A DNA stretch of 64,000 nucleotides from Cellulomonas sp. SG140. Lineage in GTDB: Bacteria; Actinomycetota; Actinomycetes; Actinomycetales; Cellulomonadaceae. The position numbers were made by a program, and so were the translations under genes. The DNA is taken from the NCBI RefSeq assembly GCF_025770785.1, contig NZ_JANZLA010000001.1:248001-312000 (forward strand). The letters are read 5' to 3'. The notes under the pieces were generated by a model. The model ran no database searches and had not been told where the DNA came from. It saw only the letters and a program-made list of their open reading frames with translations. Positions within the stretch are counted from its first letter, which is position 1. Each line of letters begins with the position of its first letter. This document shows, in pieces, positions 28,697-37,994 of this stretch.

Positions 28697-30172
28697 CTAC
28701 GCGAGCAGGTCGCTGATGAGACGAGCCATGTTCCCTCCGAGCTGGGCGTAGTGGTCCGTCACGTAGGTCACTCCGGAATGAGTCGACGACCACAGGCTCA
28801 TGACGTTCAAGGCGAACCACTCCAGCGCGACGCACAGCTCGCCCTCACGGATGACGGCCTCGGCGGGCATCGCCGTCACGCGACCGTCGAGGACGCAACC
28901 GATGACCCCGCGCGCAAACTGCAGCGTGCGCCCGTCCGGAAGGGTGAGGACGGCGCTCGCGCCGTTGTCGCCCACCTGGAGGTCGGCTCTGAACAGAGTC
29001 GCCAAGAAGGACAGCGGGACGAAGAGATAGGTGCCACGCACGTCTCGCTCGCCACCCATGCCGTGGTACTTGGCAGCCTCCCAGGTGAATGCCTGTACCG
29101 GCATCGCGACTCGCTCGCCCGACACCCAGGCGAGCGTCCGGCCGTCTGCTACCGCTATCGCGAACGGATCGCCGACGGGCGCGAGAGCCGGTCCGACGCT
29201 CTCGATCGACCCGTCCGCCGACCGTCGGATCCCGGAGAACAGGTAGTCCCAGACCAGCTCCGCATCGTCGAACGTCTGACCGTGGTCGCGCCCGTGGACG
29301 TCGCGAAAGACGACATCGGCGTGCGCTCCGCGATAGAACGCGAAGCTGTCGACTCCGCGCACGGCGATCGCCGGTGGCTCCGTCACGCCGTTGACGCGCA
29401 ACCAGTACTCACGGTTCAGCCGGTTGACCTCGGCAGCATCGTCCGAGAAGAGCGACGGGCCGTTGTCGAGGTCGAGCCGCGACTGCCAGATCGCCAGAGG
29501 TCCGCCGCGGTTGACGACGCTCCCCTGCTCGTCGAAGAGCAGCGCCGGGTCGGTGGAGCCGCCCGATCCGGCTGCGCCGGCGAGGACGTGTCCGAGGTTG
29601 CGGGCGAAGTAGGCAGTCATGGAGTCGCCGAGAGACATACCCTGCATGAAGACCCTGCTCCGGTCGATCTCGTACTCGGCGGCGAGCCTGTCGATCAGGC
29701 CGAGCAGCAGGCGGATGTCGTGGTTCACGTCCGGACTGGCCGCAGGTTCGTTCAGGTAGAGCCCGTTGCTGTTCGGGGTGGTCGCGGCGGGCAGGCTGGC
29801 CGCGGAGAGCTCGACCGTCCACAGTCGGCGTGAGCTGGCCGTGGGGAACAGCACGATGAAACCCTCACGGTCCGCGACGTTCACCCAGGACGTGTAGACC
29901 GCCTGGCCCCACCCCGTCATCAGCCCTCCGTGCAGGGCGATCACCAGCGGCGTGGGGCGGGTGGGGTCGTAGCTCGGCGGGACGTAGGTGTACCAGACGT
30001 CGGTGATCCCGTCGGCGACGACCCCCTGGTGCTCGCGCAGCAGCGCTGGGTACGGCTGCGAGTTGTTGCCGTTCTCGTTCACCACGATCTCGGAGTCCTT
30101 GAGCGACTCCGGGAGGTAGTCACGGTTGTCGTCGTCAGGGACGCCCGGCCGCAGGACGGCGGCTCCTGGCAT
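28697..30172 (-). CDS. PHB-depolymerase-like esterase with C-terminal stalk-like domain
   Basis: A 491-residue alpha/beta-hydrolase. The oxyanion region ALHGG (about 79-83), the nucleophile elbow GMSLG with Ser180, and a late DHGQTF supplying a candidate His place it with the esterase/PHB-depolymerase (LpqC) family. Beyond about residue 345 there is an added domain of about 130 residues resembling the copper-amine-oxidase-N/stalk type (FVPLSFLATLF, AMPAEAVIREGELCVALEWF). There is no signal peptide, unlike secreted polyester depolymerases, so it probably acts in the cytosol on an imported ester. It follows a second esterase gene by 68 bp on the same strand. The ATG at 30172 has AAGGAGCGAACC upstream. 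The substrate is unknown. Confidence 0.7.
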   Translation of the reverse strand: MPGAAVLRPGVPDDDNRDYLPESLKDSEIVVNENGNNSQPYPALLREHQGVVADGITDVWYTYVPPSYDPTRPTPLVIALHGGLMTGWGQAVYTSWVNVADREGFIVLFPTASSRRLWTVELSAASLPAATTPNSNGLYLNEPAASPDVNHDIRLLLGLIDRLAAEYEIDRSRVFMQGMSLGDSMTAYFARNLGHVLAGAAGSGGSTDPALLFDEQGSVVNRGGPLAIWQSRLDLDNGPSLFSDDAAEVNRLNREYWLRVNGVTEPPAIAVRGVDSFAFYRGAHADVVFRDVHGRDHGQTFDDAELVWDYLFSGIRRSADGSIESVGPALAPVGDPFAIAVADGRTLAWVSGERVAMPVQAFTWEAAKYHGMGGERDVRGTYLFVPLSFLATLFRADLQVGDNGASAVLTLPDGRTLQFARGVIGCVLDGRVTAMPAEAVIREGELCVALEWFALNVMSLWSSTHSGVTYVTDHYAQLGGNMARLISDLLA

Positions 30173-30240
30173 GGTTCGCTCCTTCTGGACTGTGTGCGGC
30201 GGAGGGTCCGGCGGTCGACGGAGGGGCGCGGAGCGTCGCC

Positions 30241-31074
30241 TCAGACGGCGTCGAACTCGACGTCGGGCAGGCCGAAGAACTCGAAGGCCTCGCGGATCGC
30301 GAGATCCCAGAAGTCCCACTCGTGCGTGTAGCCCTCGCCGATGAAGAACGTGGCGTCGAGCCCCAGCGTCGCCGCGTGCTCGCGGAAGGGGCGCAGGTCG
30401 TTCATGACGTAGTCGTCGTCCGCACCGCTCGCGAAGAGCAACCGAGGAAGGGTTCCGGACGCGGCGCGCTCGTCGATGATGCGCCACACGTTCTCCTCGG
30501 ACGCGAGGAACGCGGACATCCCTCCGGCGTTCTCGACCATGCCTGCGAAGCGGGCGGACACGGGGTTGTCGGCCGCGAGGTACTCGGGCGTGAGCGTGGC
30601 GAAGTCCCGCGGGGATGCGGAGAGGATGGCCGCGGCCCCGAACCGCTCCGGGGCGTTGACCGCGAGCTTGATCGCACCACGCCCACCCATGGAGAGCCCG
30701 GCGATGAAGTTGTCCTCCCGGCGAGCGGAGACCGGGAACCACTCGTGCACCATCGGCATGAGCTCACGGAGCACGTAGTCGTACATGTCGTAGCCCAACA
30801 TGCACCGGCTCCAGTTGGAGTAGTTGCTGTTGAGCCCGCTCGGCATGACGACGGCGACGCCCTTGCGGGCCGCGTACCGCTCGACGTTCGTCTTGCGGAC
30901 CCAGTCGGTGTGGTCCCCGTAGGTGCCGTGCAGGAGCCACACCACCGGGAGGTCCTGACGTTCCCGGTAGAACTCGGCAGGCTCCAGCGCCCGGGGCATG
31001 TCCGGCAGGATCATGCTGAACGCCTGGTTGGTCCGCAGGAACCGGCTCTCGGCGTTCATGGTCAGCAGGGCCAT
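30241..31074 (-). CDS. esterase D/antigen-85-like alpha/beta-hydrolase
   Basis: A 277-residue putative acyl esterase of the esterase family (PF00756). It shows WLLHGTYGD (about 46-54) and the nucleophile elbow GLSMGG with Ser128, and a C-terminal GYTHEWDFW segment contributes a candidate catalytic His. No signal peptide is present, suggesting intracellular action, for example deacetylation of sugars. GAGGAGAG precedes the ATG at 31074. It is the first gene of a two-esterase unit divergent from the MFS carrier and phosphorylase genes, so the four genes may share a promoter region (31075-31322) and a substrate class. Confidence 0.8.
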   Translation of the reverse strand: MALLTMNAESRFLRTNQAFSMILPDMPRALEPAEFYRERQDLPVVWLLHGTYGDHTDWVRKTNVERYAARKGVAVVMPSGLNSNYSNWSRCMLGYDMYDYVLRELMPMVHEWFPVSARREDNFIAGLSMGGRGAIKLAVNAPERFGAAAILSASPRDFATLTPEYLAADNPVSARFAGMVENAGGMSAFLASEENVWRIIDERAASGTLPRLLFASGADDDYVMNDLRPFREHAATLGLDATFFIGEGYTHEWDFWDLAIREAFEFFGLPDVEFDAV

Positions 31075-31322
31075 CGATCTCTCCTCGGCATCGTCATCGC
31101 TGAGCTGGAGTGCCGACCGCCAGGTCACGCCCGGGCGGCGGCGTCCAGCTGCGCCCACCCTGTCCCGCCAGAGTCGCATGCCGCAGCCGCCGTCTGGCGG
31201 CCCGACGCCTGAGGATTGCGCCACCGAGGCGGGTCAGGACCCGCGACCCCCGACGCCACGATGGACGGAAATCACCGTGGTGCGTCCCTGCGCTGCGGAC
31301 ACGTCGACGCCCGGGGGGCTCC
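31075..31322. promoter_or_regulatory. divergent promoter region between esterase and MFS genes
   Basis: A 248-bp gap between two divergent units. No clear palindrome or -10/-35 pair was picked out by eye; its position requires at least two promoters. Confidence 0.35.
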
Positions 31323-32633
31323 ATGGAACGGCGACGGGCGCCGATCTGGACGTCACAGTTCAGCACTCTCTTCGGGATCAACTTCGTCATCAACTTCGCT
31401 CAGTTCATGACGCTCGCGATGGTCCCGAAGCTGGCCGAATCACTGGGGGCGACGGCGCTCGTCGTGGGAGTCGTCGCCGGCGTGTTCGCCGTCACCTCGC
31501 TCGCGGTACGGCCCGCCGTCGGATGGGCCACCCTGAAGGTCCGGCACAACCTTCTTCTGACCGCGACGGTCTCCTTGATCGCCCTCGCCTTCGTCGCCTA
31601 CGGCGCGTCGACCAGCCTCGCCGTGCTCATCGCCGCGAGGTTGCTGCACGGGGCCGCGATGGGATTCCTCGCCCCGGTCACGCTGGCGATGGCGAGCGAT
31701 GCGCTGCCGCCGGAACGCATGGCGCAAGGCATCGGTGTCTTCTCCCTCGGTCAGGCCGTGGCAACCGCCCTGGGGCCGTCGGTCGGTCTGTGGCTCGCCG
31801 CCTCGCTCGGGTACCGTCCAGCCTTCCTGTGCGGCGCCGCCCTCCTCGCGCTCGCCGCTGCCCTTGCCTGGCGCTTCCCCTCGCGCCGGCCCGAGCCCAC
31901 GGTCGGTCGAGGCTTCACGTGGCGGTCGTTCATCGCCCTGGAGGCGCTCATCCCCGCTGCAGTGGTCATGCTTCTGGGTGGGGCGTTCTCCGGCGTGAAC
32001 TCCTTCATCGTGCTGTACGGCGAGTCGCGCCACGTCACGGGCATCGGCCTCTTCTTCACCGTCTACGCCCTGTTCATCGTGATCTCTCGGCCCTTGGCCG
32101 GCCGGGTCGGCGACACCCACGGCCTCCGGGTGGTGGTGATCCCGGGGATGGCGGCGTTCGCGCTCTCCTTCGTGGTGATCGCCCACGCGAGGACACTGGC
32201 GGGCTTCCTCGTCGCCGGGGCGGTCTCGGCCTTCGGGTACGGGATCTGCCAGCCCGCCATCCAGACGCTCTGCCTGATGTCCGTCGAACCCGGGAGGCGG
32301 GGGGTGGCCAGCAACACGAACTACATCGGCGTCGACCTCGCCTACCTCGTCATGCCGATCGTGGCGGGCTCCATCGTCACCGCCCGCGTCGACGCCGGAA
32401 CCCCGCTCGCGCAGGCGTACTCGACGATGTACCTCACGCTCACCGTCCCGATCGCGCTCGGCCTCCTGGTCTTCCTCCTCTTCGGCCGCAACCTTCGTGG
32501 GTGGGGGCCGAAGCGGAGTGCCGGTGCGGAGGTGGCAGGTCTGGGCGTGCAAGACCCGCCAGGACAGCAGCCGGCGCGTGCGTTGCCCGGACCGGTCCAG
32601 GTCGCTGACGACACGGAAGGAATCCCGTCATGA
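31323..32633 (+). CDS. MFS transporter
   Basis: A 436-residue major facilitator with 12 predicted helices; the loop between helices 2 and 3 has RPAVGWATLKVRHN, a variant of the MFS A-motif, and a similar RPLAGRVGDTHGLR lies in the second half. The hydrophilic C-terminal tail is about 45 residues. ATG 31323 follows GGGGGGCTCC; the longer in-frame extension upstream is Arg-rich and out of family. It is coupled to the phosphorylase gene by an ATGA overlap, so it probably moves a sugar or glycoside that the phosphorylase cleaves, or exports a product. Direction and substrate are not resolved. Confidence 0.8.
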   Translation: MERRRAPIWTSQFSTLFGINFVINFAQFMTLAMVPKLAESLGATALVVGVVAGVFAVTSLAVRPAVGWATLKVRHNLLLTATVSLIALAFVAYGASTSLAVLIAARLLHGAAMGFLAPVTLAMASDALPPERMAQGIGVFSLGQAVATALGPSVGLWLAASLGYRPAFLCGAALLALAAALAWRFPSRRPEPTVGRGFTWRSFIALEALIPAAVVMLLGGAFSGVNSFIVLYGESRHVTGIGLFFTVYALFIVISRPLAGRVGDTHGLRVVVIPGMAAFALSFVVIAHARTLAGFLVAGAVSAFGYGICQPAIQTLCLMSVEPGRRGVASNTNYIGVDLAYLVMPIVAGSIVTARVDAGTPLAQAYSTMYLTLTVPIALGLLVFLLFGRNLRGWGPKRSAGAEVAGLGVQDPPGQQPARALPGPVQVADDTEGIPS

Positions 32634-34096
32634 GGCCCGTCGCGAACCAAGCCATGCTCATCACCTACCCGGACAGCCTGGGCGGCGACCTCCGCGGCTT
32701 GGCCCGGGCGCTGCGCACGCATCTCGCCGGCGCCTTCGGCGGGATCCACGTCCTGCCCTTCTTCCCCTCCTCGGGCGATCGCGGTTTCGCGGTGATCGAG
32801 TACGACGTGGTGGACCCGGCATTCGGCACCTGGTCGGACATCGAGGAGCTCGGCCAGGACCACTTCCTCATGGCCGACTTCATGATCAACCACGCCTCGA
32901 TCCGGTCCCGCGAGTTCCTCGACTACCTGGAGCGGGGCGACGAGTCTCCGTACCGCGACATGTTCATCCACTGGGACGAGTTCTGGCCGGGCGGTGAACC
33001 GACGCCTGCCGAGATGGCCGCGCTCTACCGTCGCAAGCCCGGGGGGCCGGTGCTCGAGGTCACGCGCCGGGACGGCACGGTGGTCAGGCTCTGGAACACG
33101 TTCTTCGCCGAGCAGGTCGACATCGACCCCTGGCAGCCGGTCACCCAGGCCTACTTCGAGCGCAACCTCGCGATCCTCGCCGAACGGGTCGCGGTGGTTC
33201 GTTTCGACGCGTTCGCGTACGCCTCGAAGCGCCCGGGAACCAGCTGCTTCTTCGTGGAGCCGGAGGTCTGGGAGATCCTGGAGATCGGCATGCGACCGCT
33301 GCGAGCGCGCGGCACGCAGATGGTGCCCGAGATCCACGAGAACTACCAGATCCAGCTGAAGATGGCCGACCACGGCCATTGGGTGTACGACTTCGCCCTG
33401 CCGATGCTGACCCTGCACGCGCTGTTCACCGGTCGGTCCGACCGGCTCCGGCACTGGCTGGAGATCTGTCCTCGCAAACAGTTCACCACGCTCGACACGC
33501 ATGACGGCATCGGCGTCGTCGACGTGGTGGGCCTGCTCGACGACGAGGAGATCGACCTCGTGGTCGATCGCGTCGAAGCGAACACCGAGGAGCTGCGGAG
33601 CCGTTCACCTCGTCCGCCGTCCACCATCACCAAGGGACGGCAGGGAACCCAGCGCTATCAGCTCATGACGTCGTTCTACTCCGCCCTGGGCGAAGACGAC
33701 CGAGCATTCCTTCTCGCACGCGTGCTCCAGCTCTTCGCACCTGGGATCCCCCAGGTGTACTACGTCGGTGCGCTCTTCGGTGCGAACGATCTGGCGATGC
33801 TGGAGGAGGTGGGCGACCTTCGAGCGGCCAACCGCCACAACTTCACCATGGACGAGATCGCCGCCCGCGTGCAGAGGCCGTCCGTCCAGCAGTTCCTCGA
33901 GGTGCTGCGGTTCCGCAACGAGTTCCCCGCCTTCGATGGGTCGCTGACCATCGACGAAGAACGGGACGGTGTGCTGGTGCTGACGTGGACGGACGACACC
34001 AGCGAGGCGTCCCTGCGCGCCGATCTCACGACGACGTCGTTCCGCATCTGCACTCGTCGCGGCTCCGAACCGACGACCGTCGTGTTCTCCTCGTAG
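32630..34096 (+). CDS. GH13_18 phosphorylase (sucrose/sucrose-6F-phosphate phosphorylase-like)
   Basis: A 488-residue cytosolic glycoside phosphorylase. It has Asp193 (RFDAFAY) as nucleophile, Glu234 (VPEIHEN) as acid/base and Asp292 (DTHDGIGVVD) as stabiliser, matching the sucrose phosphorylase catalytic triad. The stretches TYPDSLGG, LPFFPSSGDRGFA, GTSCFFVEPE and ANRHNF resemble, from memory, the sucrose-6F-phosphate phosphorylase branch more than Bifidobacterium sucrose phosphorylase. It would split an alpha-glucoside with phosphate to glucose 1-phosphate plus the acceptor. No PTS gene that would deliver a sugar phosphate is nearby; an MFS carrier is coupled upstream. Other GH13_18 specificities (glucosylglycerol, glucosylglycerate) remain possible. 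Confidence 0.85.
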   Translation: MRPVANQAMLITYPDSLGGDLRGLARALRTHLAGAFGGIHVLPFFPSSGDRGFAVIEYDVVDPAFGTWSDIEELGQDHFLMADFMINHASIRSREFLDYLERGDESPYRDMFIHWDEFWPGGEPTPAEMAALYRRKPGGPVLEVTRRDGTVVRLWNTFFAEQVDIDPWQPVTQAYFERNLAILAERVAVVRFDAFAYASKRPGTSCFFVEPEVWEILEIGMRPLRARGTQMVPEIHENYQIQLKMADHGHWVYDFALPMLTLHALFTGRSDRLRHWLEICPRKQFTTLDTHDGIGVVDVVGLLDDEEIDLVVDRVEANTEELRSRSPRPPSTITKGRQGTQRYQLMTSFYSALGEDDRAFLLARVLQLFAPGIPQVYYVGALFGANDLAMLEEVGDLRAANRHNFTMDEIAARVQRPSVQQFLEVLRFRNEFPAFDGSLTIDEERDGVLVLTWTDDTSEASLRADLTTTSFRICTRRGSEPTTVVFSS

Positions 34097-34172
34097 CGCA
34101 CCGCACGTCATCGATCGCCGTCGGGGCCCTGGCCTCAGACGGGTGCGACCCGATGACGCCCGGGCCGTCAGC

Positions 34173-35264
34173 TCACGATCGCCGACCGCTCTCCGGAGGC
34201 CGGGGGGTGAGCCGCACCTCGCGCTCGAGGTTCGCGGGGGTCCCGAAGGTGGCGTACCGGGACGCAGCCAACGCCAGCCAGAGGTGGTACACGTGGCGCT
34301 GGTTCGCCAGGTTGAGGTTGAACTCCTGCTGCAGCCTGTCGAGCCGCTTCTGCACGGTCGAGTGATGGAGCTGCAGCAGGTCGGCGGCTCCACGCACGGA
34401 CCCGGTCTGCGTCACCGCGGTGACCGTCTGGTCCAACCACGGCATGGTGTCGGAGTTGATCGCGGTCACCACGGGATCCGCGAGCAGCTCCTCGGTGCTG
34501 ACGTGCAGGAACATCGGGCCCAGAACGCCTAGCCGGTCCCACCGCGTGACCTCGCCCGGTCGAGCGATCCGCAGCACGATGGCGGCCCGCTCCCACGACG
34601 TCAGCAGCCCCGCGACGTCGACCTCCGGCCCCACGCCGATCCGCGCGTTCCCGCCGCTGTTGACCTCCGTGTCGTACGGAGCGCGCCGGATGGTGGCGCC
34701 GACGGCCACCCCGCACAGGTTCGTGTACGCGTGCAGCCCTCCGGATGGCGTGGCCGGCAGGTGGGCGACGACCTGGTAGGTGCGGCTGCCGTCCAGCTTC
34801 AGGGCTGCGAGCAGCTGGTGGCGCCGCTCCGGCGGCACGGGGTCGTTCAGCAGCGCGGTCCACGCCTGCGCCGGGTCTGGCACGAGCGTCTCGATGCGGT
34901 TCATCCACCGCCGGACCCCTTGCACCACTCGCTCGAGGATCAGCTCGTGGAGCATGCTCGGTTGGTCCGTCTCCACCCAGACGCGGTCCTGGCCCTCGCC
35001 GCCGATCGCCGTCTGCGGCCAGGCTTCCGCCGGTTGGAAGTCGTCGCCCGACGGGAGCCGCTGTCCCCCGGACCCGACACGGAGCGTCAGATGGCGTTCG
35101 GGCAGACGCATGCCGGCCCCGCACGAGCTGAGCCCGGCCGCGCCTCGGAGATAGGCCTCCGGGCCGGCCGCGCCGGCATCGAGCGCGTCGAAGTAGTCGT
35201 AGACCCGCAGCGCGGCGGAGGCGTCCTCGTCGTGCAGCGCCAACCGCGCGAGCAGGTCTCTCAT
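34173..35264 (-). CDS. PucR/CdaR-type transcriptional regulator
   Basis: A 363-residue regulator. The C-terminal about 60 residues hold a PucR-type helix-turn-helix (TVTAVTQTGSVRGAADLLQ, then STVQKRLDRLQ), preceded by a GGDEF-like/CdaR middle region. The N-terminal third is not recognised. It is the last gene of a five-gene operon (binding protein, two permeases, esterase, regulator) and overlaps the esterase gene by 4 bp, so it most likely controls that operon in response to the transported compound. It converges on the phosphorylase gene, with 76 bp between stops. Confidence 0.75.
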   Translation of the reverse strand: MRDLLARLALHDEDASAALRVYDYFDALDAGAAGPEAYLRGAAGLSSCGAGMRLPERHLTLRVGSGGQRLPSGDDFQPAEAWPQTAIGGEGQDRVWVETDQPSMLHELILERVVQGVRRWMNRIETLVPDPAQAWTALLNDPVPPERRHQLLAALKLDGSRTYQVVAHLPATPSGGLHAYTNLCGVAVGATIRRAPYDTEVNSGGNARIGVGPEVDVAGLLTSWERAAIVLRIARPGEVTRWDRLGVLGPMFLHVSTEELLADPVVTAINSDTMPWLDQTVTAVTQTGSVRGAADLLQLHHSTVQKRLDRLQQEFNLNLANQRHVYHLWLALAASRYATFGTPANLEREVRLTPRPPESGRRS

Positions 35265-36247
35265 CGACTCCGCGCCTCCCGCGGTCCGTACCCGAACAGC
35301 CGGCCGAGCCAGTTGCGACGGGCCTCGAGCGCGGCTTGCGTCACGGCCGCGTGGGGATACGAGCCGAACCCGTGGAAGCCGCCGCTCCACACGTGCAGCT
35401 CGGCCTCTCCCCCGACCCGCCAGATCCTGGAAGCGTAGTCGATGACCTCCGAGCGGAAGATCTCGGCGGAACCCACCTCCAGAAGGGCCGGCGGCAGCCC
35501 TGCGAGCGACTGCGCCCGCGCCGGCGCGTTGACCGAAGCCTCGCGAGGGTCGACGCCGTCCAGGAGAAGACGCCAGGCCGTCGTGTTCTCGTCCCGGTTC
35601 CACGGACTGTCCGGCACCTGCCGCGCCGAGTCGCCATCGGCGTCCGGGTCGAGCATGGGTGCCAGCAGCAGCTGGCCACGCAACTGCGGACCGCGACGAT
35701 CCCGGGCGAGCAGCGCCGTTGCGGCCGCGAGCCCGCCACCGGCGCTCATCCCCGCCACGACGAGCGATTCCCGGTCCACACCCAGCGCCGCCGCGTTCTC
35801 GTGCACGTACGCCAGGGCCGCGAAGCAGTCCTCGACGGGGACGGGCGCCTTCACCTGCGGGGCAAGGCGGTAGTCGACGGTCACGACGCTCACCCCGAAG
35901 TCGTCGATCCACCGGACGAAGTCGGAGGCCGAGTCCCATGGGGTGCCGAGCACCATGCCGCCGCCGTGGACGTACACGATGCACGGGCGAGGCGCGCCGG
36001 AGCTCGGCGAGAACACGTGGTGCAGCGGAACGAGATGGCCGTCAGCACCGGGCGCAGCCAGGTCGGCGACGACCAGACCCTGCGCCTCGAGCTCGGCCCG
36101 GGCGGCGTCGGAGTGCGCCCGCAGCTCCTCCTGCAAGGAGACGAGCGCCTCGCTCTCGAAGTTCAGGACGTAGACAGGGCCGGCGGCCATCAGCGAGCTC
36201 GCCAGCTCGGGGTCGTAGGGCGGCCTGAGCGGCACGTCGGGCGTCAT
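35261..36247 (-). CDS. HSL-family (GDXG) alpha/beta-hydrolase
   Basis: A 328-residue cytosolic esterase of the hormone-sensitive-lipase group. Oxyanion motif HGGG is at 94-97, nucleophile elbow GMSAGG with Ser168, a candidate Asp in the LLEVGSAEIFRSEV region, and His in SGGFHGF near 305. DYRLAPQ before the elbow is typical of the family. It probably removes acyl groups from small substrates. Translation is coupled to the PucR-type regulator (ATGA) and the gene begins 19 nt after the permease stop, making it part of an importer operon, which suggests the imported molecule is an ester or acylated sugar. Confidence 0.85.
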   Translation of the reverse strand: MTPDVPLRPPYDPELASSLMAAGPVYVLNFESEALVSLQEELRAHSDAARAELEAQGLVVADLAAPGADGHLVPLHHVFSPSSGAPRPCIVYVHGGGMVLGTPWDSASDFVRWIDDFGVSVVTVDYRLAPQVKAPVPVEDCFAALAYVHENAAALGVDRESLVVAGMSAGGGLAAATALLARDRRGPQLRGQLLLAPMLDPDADGDSARQVPDSPWNRDENTTAWRLLLDGVDPREASVNAPARAQSLAGLPPALLEVGSAEIFRSEVIDYASRIWRVGGEAELHVWSGGFHGFGSYPHAAVTQAALEARRNWLGRLFGYGPREARSR

Positions 36248-36266
36248 GAGATGTCCCTCCCCGCCG

Positions 36267-37091
36267 TCAGGCCTTGACGGAACCCTGGAGAAGCGCCGCG
36301 CGGAACTGGCGCTGGAAGACGGCGAAGACCAGCAGGGTCGGGATCATCATGAGAAGGGCCGCCGCGCAGAGCATCACCACGTCGGTGGCATGAGCACCCT
36401 GGAAGCCCGCCAGAGCGCCACCGACGGTGCGCTTGGCCGGGTCGTCGATCATCACCAGCGTCAGGATGAAGTGGTTCCAGGTCCACAGGAAGCTGAGGAT
36501 CACCATCGTGGAGATGGCCGCGCGCGCAAGCGGGACCTGGATCTGCAGGAAGGTGCGGACCGGCCCCGCACCGTCCACCTGTGCCGCCTCCTCGATCTCG
36601 GCCGGCATCCCGAGAAAGTGCGAGCGCATCCAGAAGACGCCGAAAGGCATCTGGAACGCGGTCAGGGGTAGCGCGACGCTCCACACGGTGTTGGTGAGGT
36701 GCAGCTGACTCATCGTCAGGTACAGGGGGGTGATGAGGCTCTCGGTGGGGATGGTCAGCCCGGCGAGGAAGACGACGAACAGCACACCACCGGCCGGGAC
36801 CCGCAGCCAGGTCAGCGAGTAGGCGGCCATCGTCGAGCACAGCAGCACCAGAGGGACGACGACGGCGACCAAGGTGGCACTCGAGACCATCAGCGTCGGG
36901 AAGTGTGCGAGCTGGAACGCCGTCGCGAAGTTCTCCCAGTGCAGGTGGCCGGCGAAGGAGATCCCGGAAGGCAGCGTGTTCGCCGGCGCGAGCGCGACGG
37001 AGAACAGCGAGACGAACGGCATCACGGTGAAGACGACCAGCGCCAGGAGAACGACGCCGCCCGCCAGGTTCTCGGTACGGGAGATTCGCAT
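36267..37091 (-). CDS. sugar ABC transporter permease (MalG-like)
   Basis: A 274-residue inner-membrane permease with six predicted helices. The cytoplasmic EAA loop reads EIEEAAQVDGAG (about residue 166), the docking site for the ATPase. It forms a heterodimer with the MalF-like permease encoded 3 nt upstream. No ATP-binding gene is present in the operon; in actinobacteria one shared MsiK/UgpC-type ATPase often serves many such importers, and that is assumed here. Confidence 0.9.
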   Translation of the reverse strand: MRISRTENLAGGVVLLALVVFTVMPFVSLFSVALAPANTLPSGISFAGHLHWENFATAFQLAHFPTLMVSSATLVAVVVPLVLLCSTMAAYSLTWLRVPAGGVLFVVFLAGLTIPTESLITPLYLTMSQLHLTNTVWSVALPLTAFQMPFGVFWMRSHFLGMPAEIEEAAQVDGAGPVRTFLQIQVPLARAAISTMVILSFLWTWNHFILTLVMIDDPAKRTVGGALAGFQGAHATDVVMLCAAALLMMIPTLLVFAVFQRQFRAALLQGSVKA

Positions 37092-37094
37092 GGC

Positions 37095-37994
37095 TCAGTC
37101 CTTCGCGGCGAGTCGCTGCAGGGGAATGATGACGAGCAGGACCACGCACATGAGGACGATCCCCATGGCCGCCGCGGCGCCGATCTTCTGCTGTCCGAAC
37201 GCCAACAGGTAGATGTCCACGCCAGGGACCATCGTGGCCCGGTTCGGACCACCCTGCGTCGTCATGAAGACGATGTCGAAGCTGGCGAGGGCCGCGATGA
37301 CCGTCAGGGTCGCGCAGACGACGAGCTCGCGCCGGATCCCGGGGAGCGTCACCGCGAAGAACTCCTGGAGGGCGTTGGCGCCGTCGATGCGTGCCGCCTC
37401 GTAGATCGACTGGTCGATCTTGCTGATGCCGGCGGTGAGCATCATCGTCACCAGGCCGAGCAGCGCCCAGGTCCCGACGAAACCCACCCCCGGCAACGCC
37501 GTGACCGGATCTGCGAGCCACGGGCGCGTGACACGGTGCAGGCCGATCGCGGAGAGGACCTGGTTGACCAGCCCCTCGCGCGAGTAGATCCAGCTCCAGC
37601 CGATGGCCGCCGCAACGATCGGGATGACCTGCGGCATGAAGAGCAGGGTCCGGGCGAGCCCGGACCCACGCCGCCGGGAGGCGCCACGGGTCAGCACGGC
37701 CGCAGCAAGACCGAGCACCAGGGTGACGCCGGTGAAGAAGACCATCAGCTCGAACGAGTGCAGCAAGGCCGTGAGCCGAGCCGGGGAGGAGAACACGTCC
37801 ACGTAGTTCTTGATGCCGACGAAGGTCGCCACCCCGACGCCGTTCCAGTTGTACAGCGAGTACTGGAACGCCCGTCCGAAAGAACCCAGCACCAACCAGC
37901 CGTACAGCCCGAGCGCCGGTGCGATGAACACCAGTGCGACGAGCGCCTGCCGGCGGCGCCTCGGCGTGCCGAACACTCCTCCCCGGCCGCGCAT
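37095..37994 (-). CDS. sugar ABC transporter permease (MalF-like)
   Basis: A 299-residue permease with six predicted membrane helices and an EAA loop IYEAARIDGANALQEFF (about residue 205). The N-terminus is Arg-rich, consistent with a cytosolic start. Its ATG overlaps the binding-protein stop by 1 nt (TGATG), and the MalG-like partner follows after 3 nt. The family imports oligosaccharides or polyols; specificity is set by the binding protein. Confidence 0.9.
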   Translation of the reverse strand: MRGRGGVFGTPRRRRQALVALVFIAPALGLYGWLVLGSFGRAFQYSLYNWNGVGVATFVGIKNYVDVFSSPARLTALLHSFELMVFFTGVTLVLGLAAAVLTRGASRRRGSGLARTLLFMPQVIPIVAAAIGWSWIYSREGLVNQVLSAIGLHRVTRPWLADPVTALPGVGFVGTWALLGLVTMMLTAGISKIDQSIYEAARIDGANALQEFFAVTLPGIRRELVVCATLTVIAALASFDIVFMTTQGGPNRATMVPGVDIYLLAFGQQKIGAAAAMGIVLMCVVLLVIIPLQRLAAKD

